Assembly (NCBI RefSeq): GCF_017894365.1
Contig: NZ_CP059467.1
Coordinates: 4,154,001-4,218,000 of the forward strand
From: Aromatoleum bremense
GTDB taxonomy: Bacteria > Pseudomonadota > Gammaproteobacteria > Burkholderiales > Rhodocyclaceae
Direction: 5' to 3'
Length of the DNA: 64,000 nucleotides
Shown piece by piece: positions 17,440-25,749 of the stretch. The notes below the pieces were generated by a model. The model was not told the origin of the DNA and did not search any database. It saw only the letters and a list, made by a program, of their open reading frames with translations. Numbering within the stretch: position 1 is the first letter of the stretch; each line of letters opens with the position of its first letter. The position numbers and the translations under genes are program-made.

Positions 17440-18375
17440 TCATTTCCGTTCCGGTTCGAACCCGTCCTCGCCGGGGCCCGGAGGGCGGCGCGAGCGGCCG
17501 CTCAACAGCATCTGCGGCGACGCCTGGACCTCTTCGATCAGGCTTCCGAGCCGGCGCGAGGTTCCGGTCAGCTCTTTCAGCAGCGCATTGAGCTGGGGCA
17601 GCGTGTTGTCGATCAGCCCTTCGCCGGTCGCGGCCGTCGCCGCGTCGAGGTTCTCCGCTGTCGACTGCAGGCGCGCCATCAGCGCGCGCATTTCGGCGAC
17701 CGCCGGCACGACGTCGCCGCTTGCCTGCTCGAGGTTCGCGAGTGTCGCGGCGAATTTCTTCAGATTGTCCTGGTTCAGTGCGGAGCGGATCGCCTCGAGC
17801 GTTGCGGGCGCGTCGGCAAAGGTGCGGTCGATCCCGGCCGCGGCCGAATCCAGACGCTGCAATGTGTTGCGCAGCCGTCCGAGGTTGTCGTCGCTGAGGA
17901 ATTGCGCGAGCTGGTCGGCGATCATCGTCACCCGCCTCATCGCATCCAGCGTGCTGTCGGTCAGCTGCTCCATCAGGCCCGGCTCCAGCACCAGCCGGGG
18001 CGGGTCGCCGGTCAACGGCACCGGGTTCTCGCCGCTGTCGTCGAGCTGCACGTACGCGATCCCCGTCACGCCCTGGTAGCCCAGGCGCGCACGCGTGCCG
18101 CGGGTGATCGGCAGATCCTCGCGGATGCGGATGTCAACGAGGATCTTTGAGGAGTCCTGCGGATCGATCCGGATATCGGTCACCTTGCCAGCCGGCATGC
18201 CGCGATAGCGCACCTGTCCTTCGACGTTCAGGCCGGTGACGCTGCCGCGCGATTCGAGAACGTAATCCCGTGTCGGCTGCCGCCCGTCGGAGAACCACCA
18301 CAGCGCGAGGACCAGTGCAGCACCGAGCAGCAGCGCGAACACTCCGGCGGCGAGCGCGTGAGCGCGGTTTTCCAT
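17440..18375 (-). CDS. mlaD: MCE/MlaD-family substrate-binding protein
   Basis: Periplasmic lipid-binding subunit of 311 residues anchored by one N-terminal helix (ALAAGVFALLLGAALVLALW). One MCE domain spans about residues 38-120, with GSVTGLNVEGQVRYRGMPAG and GTRARLGYQGVTGIAYVQL. After it comes a long helical region that could form the tube through which lipids pass. The longer C-terminal helix resembles single-MCE proteins of the betaproteobacterial type rather than E. coli MlaD. It overlaps the ATPase gene by one base. Confidence 0.88.
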   Translation of the reverse strand: MENRAHALAAGVFALLLGAALVLALWWFSDGRQPTRDYVLESRGSVTGLNVEGQVRYRGMPAGKVTDIRIDPQDSSKILVDIRIREDLPITRGTRARLGYQGVTGIAYVQLDDSGENPVPLTGDPPRLVLEPGLMEQLTDSTLDAMRRVTMIADQLAQFLSDDNLGRLRNTLQRLDSAAAGIDRTFADAPATLEAIRSALNQDNLKKFAATLANLEQASGDVVPAVAEMRALMARLQSTAENLDAATAATGEGLIDNTLPQLNALLKELTGTSRRLGSLIEEVQASPQMLLSGRSRRPPGPGEDGFEPERK

Positions 18376-19154
18376 CAGGTTCCCCCCCTGCTCCGTGCGA
18401 TTGCCCGCCTGCCGAATTCGCCACGGAAAAAGCTCGCGACGAAAGGATGATCAAGTTCCATCGTTTTCTCCTGTGAGGCGTAGCTGAGAATGCGCCGTTC
18501 CGCGAGGATCGCCACCTTCGACGACAGTGCCGCCAGGGTGTCGATGTCGTGCGTCACCAGCACCACCGTCAGCCCAAGCTGGGCCTGCAGCGAGCGGACG
18601 AGTTCGACGAACGCCGCGCTCCGGTCCGGATCGAGCCCGGCGGTAGGCTCGTCGAGCAGCAGCAATTCGGGTTCCAGCGCCAGCGCACGGGCGAGCGCGA
18701 CGCGCTTCACCATGCCGCCCGACAGTTCGGCGGGCATCAATAGCGCGGTCGACGGTTCGAGCTCGACCATCGCGAGCTTCAGCGCAACCAGATCGCGGAT
18801 CTCCTTCGGCGTCACAACATGCAGTTCGCGCAGCGGAAACCCGATGTTCTCGGCGACGTTCAGCGCCGAGAACAGCGCCCCGTGCTGGAACAGCACGCCG
18901 AAGCGCCGCCGCCGCGCCCGCTGCTCGCGAAGGCTGCCCGAGAACAGCGGCTCGCCGAACAGCGAAACCTCCCCGCGCGCCGGGCGCGTCAGCCCGATCA
19001 TGTGCCGCAGCAGCGTCGTCTTGCCGCTGCCGGACCCGCCGACGAGAGCCACGACTTCGCCGCGGGCCACTGACAGGTTGATTCCGTCGTGCACGAGATT
19101 GCTCCCGAAGCGGGTGACGATGCCGCGCAGCTCGATGACTGGTGCGCCGCTCAT
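18375..19154 (-). CDS. mlaF: ABC transporter ATPase, MlaF-type
   Basis: Cytoplasmic ATPase of 259 residues powering the MCE transporter. Walker A GGSGSGKTTLLRHMIGL, signature LSGGMVKRVALARALAL and Walker B LLLLDEPTAGLDPDRS are all intact; the LSGGM form is typical of the MlaF family. The switch histidine is in VTHDIDTLAAL. It starts at 19154 overlapping the permease stop (ATGA) and ends on the mlaD start, so the cassette is translationally coupled. Confidence 0.92.
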   Translation of the reverse strand: MSGAPVIELRGIVTRFGSNLVHDGINLSVARGEVVALVGGSGSGKTTLLRHMIGLTRPARGEVSLFGEPLFSGSLREQRARRRRFGVLFQHGALFSALNVAENIGFPLRELHVVTPKEIRDLVALKLAMVELEPSTALLMPAELSGGMVKRVALARALALEPELLLLDEPTAGLDPDRSAAFVELVRSLQAQLGLTVVLVTHDIDTLAALSSKVAILAERRILSYASQEKTMELDHPFVASFFRGEFGRRAIARSRGGT

Positions 19155-20275
19155 CCGGGCACTCCGATCGAACGCGTCGCAATCGCGAACACCGCGTCGA
19201 TGAGGATCACGACGGTGATCGCCGAGACCACCGACGCGGTCGTGTTGGCCGACAGGCTCTCCGTATTCGGCCGCACGCGCAGGCCGAAATGACAGGCCAC
19301 GAGCGCGATGGACAAGCCGAAAACCGCGCCCTTCGCGAGTCCGATGTAGAGGTTCGCAACGGGTACGACGCGCGGCAGCGTGTCGAGGAAAAAACCAAAG
19401 CCGAGATCGAGTTGCACCCATGCCGACACCATACCGCCGAACAGCGCGACGGCCGATGTCCACAGCACGAGCAAGGGCATCGCCACCGTCAGCGCGACCA
19501 CTTTCGGCAAGACCAGGCGCACCGTGCGCGAAATGCCCATCGCCGACAGCGCATCGAGCTCCTCGGTCACGCGCATCACGCCGAGCTGTGCGGTCATCGC
19601 CGACCCCGAGCGCCCGGCCACCAGCACCGAAACGAGGACCGGTCCGAGTTCGCGGACAATGCCGAGGCCGAGGATGTTGACGATGTAGATGTCCGCGCCG
19701 AAAGCCCGCAGTTGCAGCGCCGAAAGGTAAGACAACACCACGCCGATCAGAAAGCCGACGAGCGCTGCGACCGGCGTGGCCTTGGCGCCGACCTTGTAGA
19801 GATTCGCCGAAATTTCGCGCAGCGGCCAGTCGCTCGGGTGGCGCAGCAGATACGCGATGTCCAGGCACAGCTGTCCCGCCAGTCGCACGAATCCGGCGAG
19901 ATGATTGGCAAAACCCAGGAGCGCCGCGCCGAGCGCGACGATGGCGTCGGTCAGCGTGAAGGCCCGCGCTTCGGGCAAGGGCTCGGCGGCCGTCGCCGCG
20001 ATGCGGCCGATCACCGCGCGCAGCTCGTCGTCCGCGCTCAGATCCTCGGGCCACTGTTCGCGCCACGCGTGCCACAACAGCGTCGCGCCGAAGCTGTCGA
20101 GGCGCGTTACGCCGTCGAGTTTCCAGCTGGCGCCCTGCCCGGCACGGGCAAGCAGGCGGCGGAATTCGTCGGCGCGCGGTGCGAGCGCGCGCAGCGTCCA
20201 GTCACCCTCCAGCCGGCACTCGGGCCTCGCACCACTTCCGGCCGACGGCCCGCAGCTTGCGGTGGGCGCGCGCAC
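19151..20275 (-). CDS. mlaE: MlaE-type ABC permease with N-terminal STAS-like domain
   Basis: Inner-membrane permease of 374 residues. The last 260 residues are the MlaE fold: YKVGAKATPVAALVGFLIGV, IYIVNILGLGIVRELGPVLV and GRSGSAMTAQLGVMRVTEEL, the nearly invariant EQ-loop-like helix. The first ~100 residues look like a STAS domain (LDGVTRLDSFGATLLWHAW), a fusion typical of this subfamily, whereas E. coli has a separate MlaB. The start is a GTG at 20275, ten bases after ppx ends, so it may be co-transcribed with ppx. Confidence 0.88.
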   Translation of the reverse strand: MRAPTASCGPSAGSGARPECRLEGDWTLRALAPRADEFRRLLARAGQGASWKLDGVTRLDSFGATLLWHAWREQWPEDLSADDELRAVIGRIAATAAEPLPEARAFTLTDAIVALGAALLGFANHLAGFVRLAGQLCLDIAYLLRHPSDWPLREISANLYKVGAKATPVAALVGFLIGVVLSYLSALQLRAFGADIYIVNILGLGIVRELGPVLVSVLVAGRSGSAMTAQLGVMRVTEELDALSAMGISRTVRLVLPKVVALTVAMPLLVLWTSAVALFGGMVSAWVQLDLGFGFFLDTLPRVVPVANLYIGLAKGAVFGLSIALVACHFGLRVRPNTESLSANTTASVVSAITVVILIDAVFAIATRSIGVPG

Positions 20276-20284
20276 GATCCGGCG

Positions 20285-21787
20285 TCAGGCGACCAGCGCC
20301 CGGCCGGGCGGCGTGCGCAGCACGAGGCTGCGTCCGACCGACAGCCACTGCCGCTGCTCTTCCTCGATCGCAGCCGCGGTCAGCGGTAGCTTCTGCAGCC
20401 AGCCGTCGCGAGCGGTGACGATGAAGCCGCGCCCGTCGCGTTCAATGTCGATCGGCGGGATGCCGCGTCCGTCGCGGGCGCGATGGACGATCACCGCGAG
20501 GCGCAGGCACACGATCAGCAGCCAGTCGCGGCTTTCGGGATCGATCGCCGCCACCCGTTCCAGTTTTCCGCGATGCGCTAGCACGATCCGCGCCAGGCGG
20601 CCCTGATCCATGCGCGAGAAGCCCGGCATGTCGGCATTAGCGAGGATATAGGCGCTGTGCTTGTGGTAGCTGGAGTGCGCGACCGAAACCCCGACTTCGT
20701 GGAGCATCGCCGCCCAGCGCAGGAAGCGGCGGTCCGGGTGGTCGCTTTCGGCAGCTTCGGGAACCAGGCGCGACAGCAGGTGGGAAGCAGTGTCGGCAAC
20801 GCTGGCACCCTGCTTGCGATCCGTTCCATAACGAGTCACGAACGCGTTGACGGTCGCATCGCGCAAGTCGTGGTGGTGGTAGCGGCCGAGCAGATCGTAG
20901 AGCACGCCCAGACGCAACGCCCCTTCCGAAAACACCATGTGCTCGAGGTCGAACTCCTTGAACACCGCCGACATGATCGAGAGCCCGCCGAGCAGCACCG
21001 GCAGGCGATCGCCCTTGAGGCCCGCCAGATCGGCGCGATCGATGCTGCCGGCCCGCAGCATCGCCGCTTTCAGCCGCTCCAGTCCGTCGCGCGTGATCCC
21101 GCTTTCCGAGAATCCGTTCTGCTCGAGAATCTCGACGAGCGCCTTGGCCGATCCGCTCGACCCGACGGCCACTTCCCATCCGGTCTCGCGGTACGAATGG
21201 GCGATCGCCTGGAGCTCGCGCCGGGCCGCCAGTTCGGCTTCCCGCAAGCCGCGCTTGTCGATCCGCCCGCCCGGAAAGTACTGCAGGCTGAAGCTCACGC
21301 AGCCCATGTAGAGGGACTCGAGATGGATCGGCTCGAAGCTCTTGCCGATGATGAATTCGGTCGACCCGCCGCCGATATCGACGACGAGCTGCTGGCGGTG
21401 CGGGTCGGGCAGCGTATGCGCGACCCCGACGTAGATCAGGCGTGCTTCTTCGCGCCCCGCGATCACCTCGATCGGCACCCCGAGCGCCGCTTCGGCACGA
21501 AGGAGGAACTCGGGCGAGTTCTTCGCCACTCGCAGCGTGTTGGTCGCCACCGCCCGTACCGCGTCGGGCGGAAAACCGCGCAGACGCTCGTTGAAGCGTT
21601 GCAGCGCGATCAGACCGCGCTGCTGGGCCGCGACATCGAGCAGCTTGTCTGCCGACAGGCCGGCGGCGAGGCGGACCGCTTCCTTGAGTCCGTCGAGCGG
21701 ATAGATCTGATCATTGACGATCCGGCCCACCTGGAGCCGGAAACTGTTGGAACCGAGGTCGATCGCTGCGATCAGTTCTTGCATCAT
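20285..21787 (-). CDS. ppx: Exopolyphosphatase Ppx/GppA
   Basis: Exopolyphosphatase of 500 residues that releases phosphate from polyphosphate chain ends or hydrolyses pppGpp. The ASKHA phosphate loops are visible as AIDLGSNSFRLQVGR and VVDIGGGSTEFIIGK, with the catalytic Glu in REEARLIYVGVAH. The C-terminal half is an HD-like helical domain (AAMLHEVGVSVAHSSYHKHS). The start is the ATG at 21787 or the adjacent ATG at 21784. It is divergent from ppk, the matching synthesis gene. Confidence 0.93.
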   Translation of the reverse strand: MMQELIAAIDLGSNSFRLQVGRIVNDQIYPLDGLKEAVRLAAGLSADKLLDVAAQQRGLIALQRFNERLRGFPPDAVRAVATNTLRVAKNSPEFLLRAEAALGVPIEVIAGREEARLIYVGVAHTLPDPHRQQLVVDIGGGSTEFIIGKSFEPIHLESLYMGCVSFSLQYFPGGRIDKRGLREAELAARRELQAIAHSYRETGWEVAVGSSGSAKALVEILEQNGFSESGITRDGLERLKAAMLRAGSIDRADLAGLKGDRLPVLLGGLSIMSAVFKEFDLEHMVFSEGALRLGVLYDLLGRYHHHDLRDATVNAFVTRYGTDRKQGASVADTASHLLSRLVPEAAESDHPDRRFLRWAAMLHEVGVSVAHSSYHKHSAYILANADMPGFSRMDQGRLARIVLAHRGKLERVAAIDPESRDWLLIVCLRLAVIVHRARDGRGIPPIDIERDGRGFIVTARDGWLQKLPLTAAAIEEEQRQWLSVGRSLVLRTPPGRALVA

Positions 21788-21924
21788 CGTGTAGGCACGC
21801 AATCGCGCAGGTCGAAGTGGCCGACATTCTACCACCCGGCCCCGCGGCACAAGCTGCGCCCGATGCGGGCGAGGGTTCCGCGTGAATTCGCGATTGTCAT
21901 GGCTGCCGGCGCACGTTCATGCAT

Positions 21925-21942
21925 TTGCAACACATTTGTCAC
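21925..21942 (+). promoter_or_regulatory. Possible Pho-box half sites upstream of ppk
   Basis: TTGCAAC, four bases, then TTGTCAC at 21936-21942, which matches the CTGTCAC Pho-box unit in six of seven positions. The first unit matches CTGTCAT in only three of seven. An isolated TTGTCAT also occurs at 21894-21900. Placement in the ppx-ppk divergent region makes PhoB control plausible; the match is weak. Confidence 0.3.
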
Positions 21943-21972
21943 ATAATCGCGGCAGGCACACCCCCAGCCATA

Positions 21973-24063
21973 ATGAGACCCATGCACAGGCCCCCACTAA
22001 GCCAGCTTTTCCCCACCGAGCATTTCATCAATCGGGAGCTGTCTCTTCTCCAGTTCCAGCGCCGGGTGCTGGCCCAGGCGGCCGATCACACCGTTCCGCT
22101 GCTCGAGCGCTTGCGCTTCCTGTGCATCGTCTCGAGCAATCTCGACGAATTCTTCGAAATCCGGGTGTCCGGCATCAAGGAACAGATCCGCCTCGGCAGC
22201 CGTACCGCGGGCAATGACGGCCTGCTGCCGACCGAGTTGCTCGACCGCGTCAGCCTCGAGGTCCACAGCATCATCGCCCAGCAGTACGAACTGCTCAACG
22301 AAGACATCCTGCCGGCGCTCGAAGCCGAAAGCATCGTGTTCCCGCGCCGGCACCTGTGGACCGACGCCCAGCGCGCGTGGGTGCGCGATTATTTCCTGCG
22401 CGAAGTGATTCCGGTACTCACTCCGATCGGCCTCGATCCGGCGCATCCGTTTCCGCGCGTGCTCAACAAGAGCCTGAATTTCGCCGTCGAACTCGAAGGG
22501 CTCGACGCCTTCGGCCGCGATTCCGGCACGGCGATCGTCCAGGCGCCGCGCGCGTTACCGCGGGTGATCCGGCTGCCGCGCGAAATCTGCGAGCACGAAT
22601 ACACCTTCGTCTTCCTGTCGTCGGTCCTGCATGCGCATGTCGGCGAGCTGTTCTCCGGGATGCGCGTGCTGGGCTGCTATCAGTTCCGCGTCACGCGCAA
22701 CTCCGACCTGTTCGTCGACGAAGAAGAAGTCAAGGACCTGCGCGTATCGCTGAAAGGCGAACTGCAGCAGCGTCACTTCGGCGACGCCGTGCGGCTGGAG
22801 ATTGCCGACAACTGCTCGGAAAAAATGGCGGCGTTCCTGCTGCAGCACTTCCGGCTCGGCCCCAAGGATCTCTACAGCATGCCGGGCATCGTCAACCTGG
22901 TGCGCCTGATGCAGGTGACGGACTGGGTGAACCGTCCCGACCTGAATTACCCGCCTTTCCTGCCGGGCCTGCCGAAAACGCTCGAAAAAGGCCGCGAGAT
23001 CTTCGACGCGATCCGCAAGCAGGACGTGCTGCTGCACCACCCGTTCCAGAGCTTCACGCCGGTGATCGACCTGCTGCGGGCAGCGGCCGACGACCCGCAG
23101 GTGCTGGCGATCAAGATGACGGTGTATCGCACCGGGACCGATTCCGTGCTGATGGAACATCTCGTGCGCGCCGCGCAGAAAGGCAAGGAAGTAACCGTCG
23201 TGCTCGAACTGATGGCACGCTTCGACGAAGAGGCGAACATCAACTGGGCAAATCGCCTTGAAGAAGTCGGTGCTCACGTCGTCTACGGCGTGTTTGGCTA
23301 CAAGACCCACGCAAAACTGCTGATGCTGGTCCGCCGGGAAGAAGACGGGCTGCGCCGCTACGTGCACATGGGCACCGGCAATTACCATCCACGCACGACA
23401 CGCTTCTACACCGACTTCGGCCTGCTCACGTGCAACGAGGAGATCGGCCAGGACGTCGCCGAAGTCTTCAAGCAGCTTACCGGGCTGGGCAAGGCGAGCA
23501 CGCTGAAGCATCTGTGGCAGGCGCCGTTCGCGCTGCAGTCGAACGTCGTCGCCGCGATCAACGCCGAGGCAGAACTCGCGCGGGCGGGTCGCCGCGCCCA
23601 CATCATGGTGAAGATGAACGCGCTGCTCGAACCGGAAACGATCGAGGCGCTCTATGCCGCCTCGCAGGCCGGCGTCGACATCGACCTGATCGTGCGCGGG
23701 CCGTGCGCGCTGCGGCCGGGCGTCGCCGGGCTGTCTGAGAATATCCGCGTGCGCTCGGTCATCGGCCGCTTCCTCGAACACCATCGGATTTTCTATTTCC
23801 GCGCCGATGGCGAAGACCAGGTTTACCTGTCGAGTGCCGACTGGATGGACCGCAATTTCTTCGGTCGCATCGAGATCGCGTTTCCGGTGCTCGACCAGCG
23901 CCTGAAACGGCGCGTGATCAAGGAAGGCCTGCGCGCCTACCTCGGCGACAACTGCCAGGCCTGGGAGATGCTCGAAGACGGGCGCTATCGCCGCAAGACG
24001 CCGCGCGGCGTGCGCCGGGCCGCGCAGATGATCCTGCTCACGGAACTGTCGGCAAGCCGCTGA
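21973..24063 (+). CDS. ppk1: Polyphosphate kinase 1
   Basis: Ppk1 of about 696 residues polymerises the gamma-phosphate of ATP into polyphosphate. The N-terminal domain starts FINRELSLLQFQRRVLAQAA, and the catalytic phospholipase-D-like halves carry the phosphorylated histidine in GYKTHAKLLMLVRRE and the second His in FLEHHRIFYFR. The start is placed at the ATG at 21973 (MRPMHRPPLSQLF); the ATG at 21982 is an alternative. Together with divergent ppx it sets polyphosphate turnover. Confidence 0.93.
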   Translation: MRPMHRPPLSQLFPTEHFINRELSLLQFQRRVLAQAADHTVPLLERLRFLCIVSSNLDEFFEIRVSGIKEQIRLGSRTAGNDGLLPTELLDRVSLEVHSIIAQQYELLNEDILPALEAESIVFPRRHLWTDAQRAWVRDYFLREVIPVLTPIGLDPAHPFPRVLNKSLNFAVELEGLDAFGRDSGTAIVQAPRALPRVIRLPREICEHEYTFVFLSSVLHAHVGELFSGMRVLGCYQFRVTRNSDLFVDEEEVKDLRVSLKGELQQRHFGDAVRLEIADNCSEKMAAFLLQHFRLGPKDLYSMPGIVNLVRLMQVTDWVNRPDLNYPPFLPGLPKTLEKGREIFDAIRKQDVLLHHPFQSFTPVIDLLRAAADDPQVLAIKMTVYRTGTDSVLMEHLVRAAQKGKEVTVVLELMARFDEEANINWANRLEEVGAHVVYGVFGYKTHAKLLMLVRREEDGLRRYVHMGTGNYHPRTTRFYTDFGLLTCNEEIGQDVAEVFKQLTGLGKASTLKHLWQAPFALQSNVVAAINAEAELARAGRRAHIMVKMNALLEPETIEALYAASQAGVDIDLIVRGPCALRPGVAGLSENIRVRSVIGRFLEHHRIFYFRADGEDQVYLSSADWMDRNFFGRIEIAFPVLDQRLKRRVIKEGLRAYLGDNCQAWEMLEDGRYRRKTPRGVRRAAQMILLTELSASR

Positions 24064-24086
24064 CGCGCCGCTTTGCGAGTCAAGCG

Positions 24087-24120
24087 AGGTAATGAAAACG
24101 TATGCACTACGTTATTACCT
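24087..24120. promoter_or_regulatory. Bulged hairpin after ppk
   Basis: AGGTAAT (24087-24093) pairs with ATTACCT (24114-24120), and AACGT (24097-24101) pairs with ACGTT (24109-24113), leaving a 3-base bulge and a 7-base loop. It starts 24 bases after the ppk stop. There is no T-run behind it, so it could be a terminator-like or mRNA-stabilising hairpin, or an operator. Confidence 0.4.
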
Positions 24121-24414
24121 GAGGACAGGAGACCCGATCATGTCGGAAGAAGTCCTTCTGCTGACCTCGTGGCTTAAGGCGTTGTCCGGCCGAATTAGCA
24201 CGTTTCTCTGCGCGGCGAGCTCGCAACTGGGCTTCAAAGCCTCAAGACTTCTCGCAGAAAAGGATAAGACTCAAAAGCCGCGCGCGAAGTAGGGCGCGTT
24301 CCGTCTCAGCCCAACGGTCGCTCAGGGCAATTACTAAAAAGTCTGATGGAGCAGCCGATTGCTCATGAGGCGCCAATCCGGCGAAGAGCGAGCGTCGGCT
24401 CGTCGCCGAGCGCC

Positions 24415-24514
24415 TTATCAAAGATGGGTTGGCGACACCGCGTTCGAGCAGCGAAACATAGGTCCGATCGACGCTCAGCGCGAATGCCTCCTGCGAAAGA
24501 GTAGAGCGAATTGA
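24415..24514 (-). pseudogene. Remnant of an XRE-family helix-turn-helix regulator
   Basis: The minus strand reads, in one frame, RSTLSQEAFALSVDRTYVSL then LERGVANPSL, a textbook XRE recognition helix and turn. A stop lies immediately upstream (TAG at 24517-24515), there is no start codon, and the frame runs on without conserved sequence downstream. It is therefore a decayed fragment, too short for an open-frame search. It marks the ppk-side edge of the accessory region. Confidence 0.55.
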
Positions 24515-24530
24515 CTAACCCTCACTTGCA

Positions 24531-24986
24531 TCAGAACGGCACATCCAATTCGTCGAATACGCCGAAATCGGGCTTGTTACGCGGGGCCTTGGGCGCCGCT
24601 ACGCGCGAGGAGGCTGCCGTCTCCTTCCTTGGTTCCTGATTGTCACCCCCTTGCGCTGCCCGACCGAGCATCTTCATCTCCTGTCCGACAACTTCAGTCG
24701 TGTAGCGGTCCTGCCCGCCCGCGTCCTGCCACTTGCGCGTTCTGACGCTGCCCTCGACAAACACTGCCGCGCCCTTGCGCAGATACTCGCCGGCGACTTC
24801 GGCCAGGCGCCCGAATAGCGCCACCCGGTGCCACTCCGTCGCCTCCTTCTGCTCCCCGTTGCGGTCCCGGTACCGCTCTGTCGTCGCCAATCGCAGCGTG
24901 CACACCGCCTCGCCGCCTGCGCTAAGCCTAAGCTCCGGGTCTGCGCCGAGTTTGCCGACCAACAACACCTTGTTCACTGACGCCAT
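24531..24986 (-). CDS. ssb: Single-stranded DNA-binding protein
   Basis: SSB of 151 residues. The OB-fold start [20 protein letters not shown], the segment [20 protein letters not shown] and [19 protein letters not shown] are standard, and the C-terminal acidic tip ends FDELDVPF, which recruits partner proteins. The ATG at 24986 has GAAGGGG about five bases upstream; longer starts lack this spacing. It lies inside accessory DNA next to an unknown gene, so it may be a second, mobile-element-type SSB rather than the housekeeping copy. Confidence 0.9.
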   Translation of the reverse strand: MASVNKVLLVGKLGADPELRLSAGGEAVCTLRLATTERYRDRNGEQKEATEWHRVALFGRLAEVAGEYLRKGAAVFVEGSVRTRKWQDAGGQDRYTTEVVGQEMKMLGRAAQGGDNQEPRKETAASSRVAAPKAPRNKPDFGVFDELDVPF

Positions 24987-25078
24987 ATCCATCCCCTTCC
25001 GTTCCTGCCAATCATCCTGTCGCTGAGCAGAATCTATGTGCATAATCGAAAAGGGGTAACGAAAACCGTAGGGGAAAA

Positions 25079-25633
25079 ATGCGCATCGCCCGTGAAGTCA
25101 TGGCCCAATGGCAGTCGACCGCCGAAAGCACGCCGCTGACGGTCGGTCTGATTCCGCCGCGCGACTACACCGGGATAAGCACGCAGGATGCCCAGCTGCG
25201 CATCTGGCTACCGGACCCGGCGCGGCAGGCGCTTTCGGAGATCTGCGAACGGATGGGAGTGTCGATGACGGTATATCTCACCGAGTTCTTCGCGACCTAC
25301 CTGTTCGGCATTCACGAACTGATCCGCATGCAGGACGCGCAGGAAGGGCTATACAAGCCGCAGCCGGTACCGCGTGGCAGCGCGATGACTGTAGTGGGCG
25401 ATGTCGGTGAGTCCGACGAGCCGGGGCCCGAGTTCGACGAGCCAGTACCCGAAATGGGGAAGAACATCTTTGCCTTGAAGCTGTTTCTGCCAGCCAAAAT
25501 CAAGGACGGGCTGCAGCGCCGGGCAGATCATGCGCAGGTACCGTTGGGGCGGTTTACACGGGCGATGATCTGCGCGCATCTGTTCGGCCGGGATATGGGG
25601 GCGAGGCGGATTATGGAGTGGGAGGGTGCGTGA
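25079..25633 (+). CDS. Unknown protein with two ribbon-helix-helix-like repeats
   Basis: Protein of 184 residues, no family recognised. Two segments match each other in layout: [20 protein letters not shown] with a following [19 protein letters not shown], and [20 protein letters not shown] with [17 protein letters not shown]. Each is a short beta strand with a proline, then two helices, as in ribbon-helix-helix DNA-binding units. An acidic linker ([18 protein letters not shown]) joins them. AGGGG lies five bases before the ATG. It is divergent from ssb, a pairing suggestive of an integrative element remnant; that is inference. Confidence 0.7.
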   Translation: MRIAREVMAQWQSTAESTPLTVGLIPPRDYTGISTQDAQLRIWLPDPARQALSEICERMGVSMTVYLTEFFATYLFGIHELIRMQDAQEGLYKPQPVPRGSAMTVVGDVGESDEPGPEFDEPVPEMGKNIFALKLFLPAKIKDGLQRRADHAQVPLGRFTRAMICAHLFGRDMGARRIMEWEGA

Positions 25634-25749
25634 TGTCTGTTGCGGCACCAGTCTGAATTGCCGGTCGTGTTGCGCCCCCTACTCGTGCCGTGAACGCGAC
25701 AGATGATCTCGTAGAGGCGGTTCCTTCAATGCATTCCATTACACACAAC

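Noticed and set aside
24092..24292. Open frame of 66 codons downstream of ppk
   Set aside because: It begins inside a hairpin, has no clear ribosome binding site or recognisable domain, and overlaps the decaying XRE frame on the other strand.
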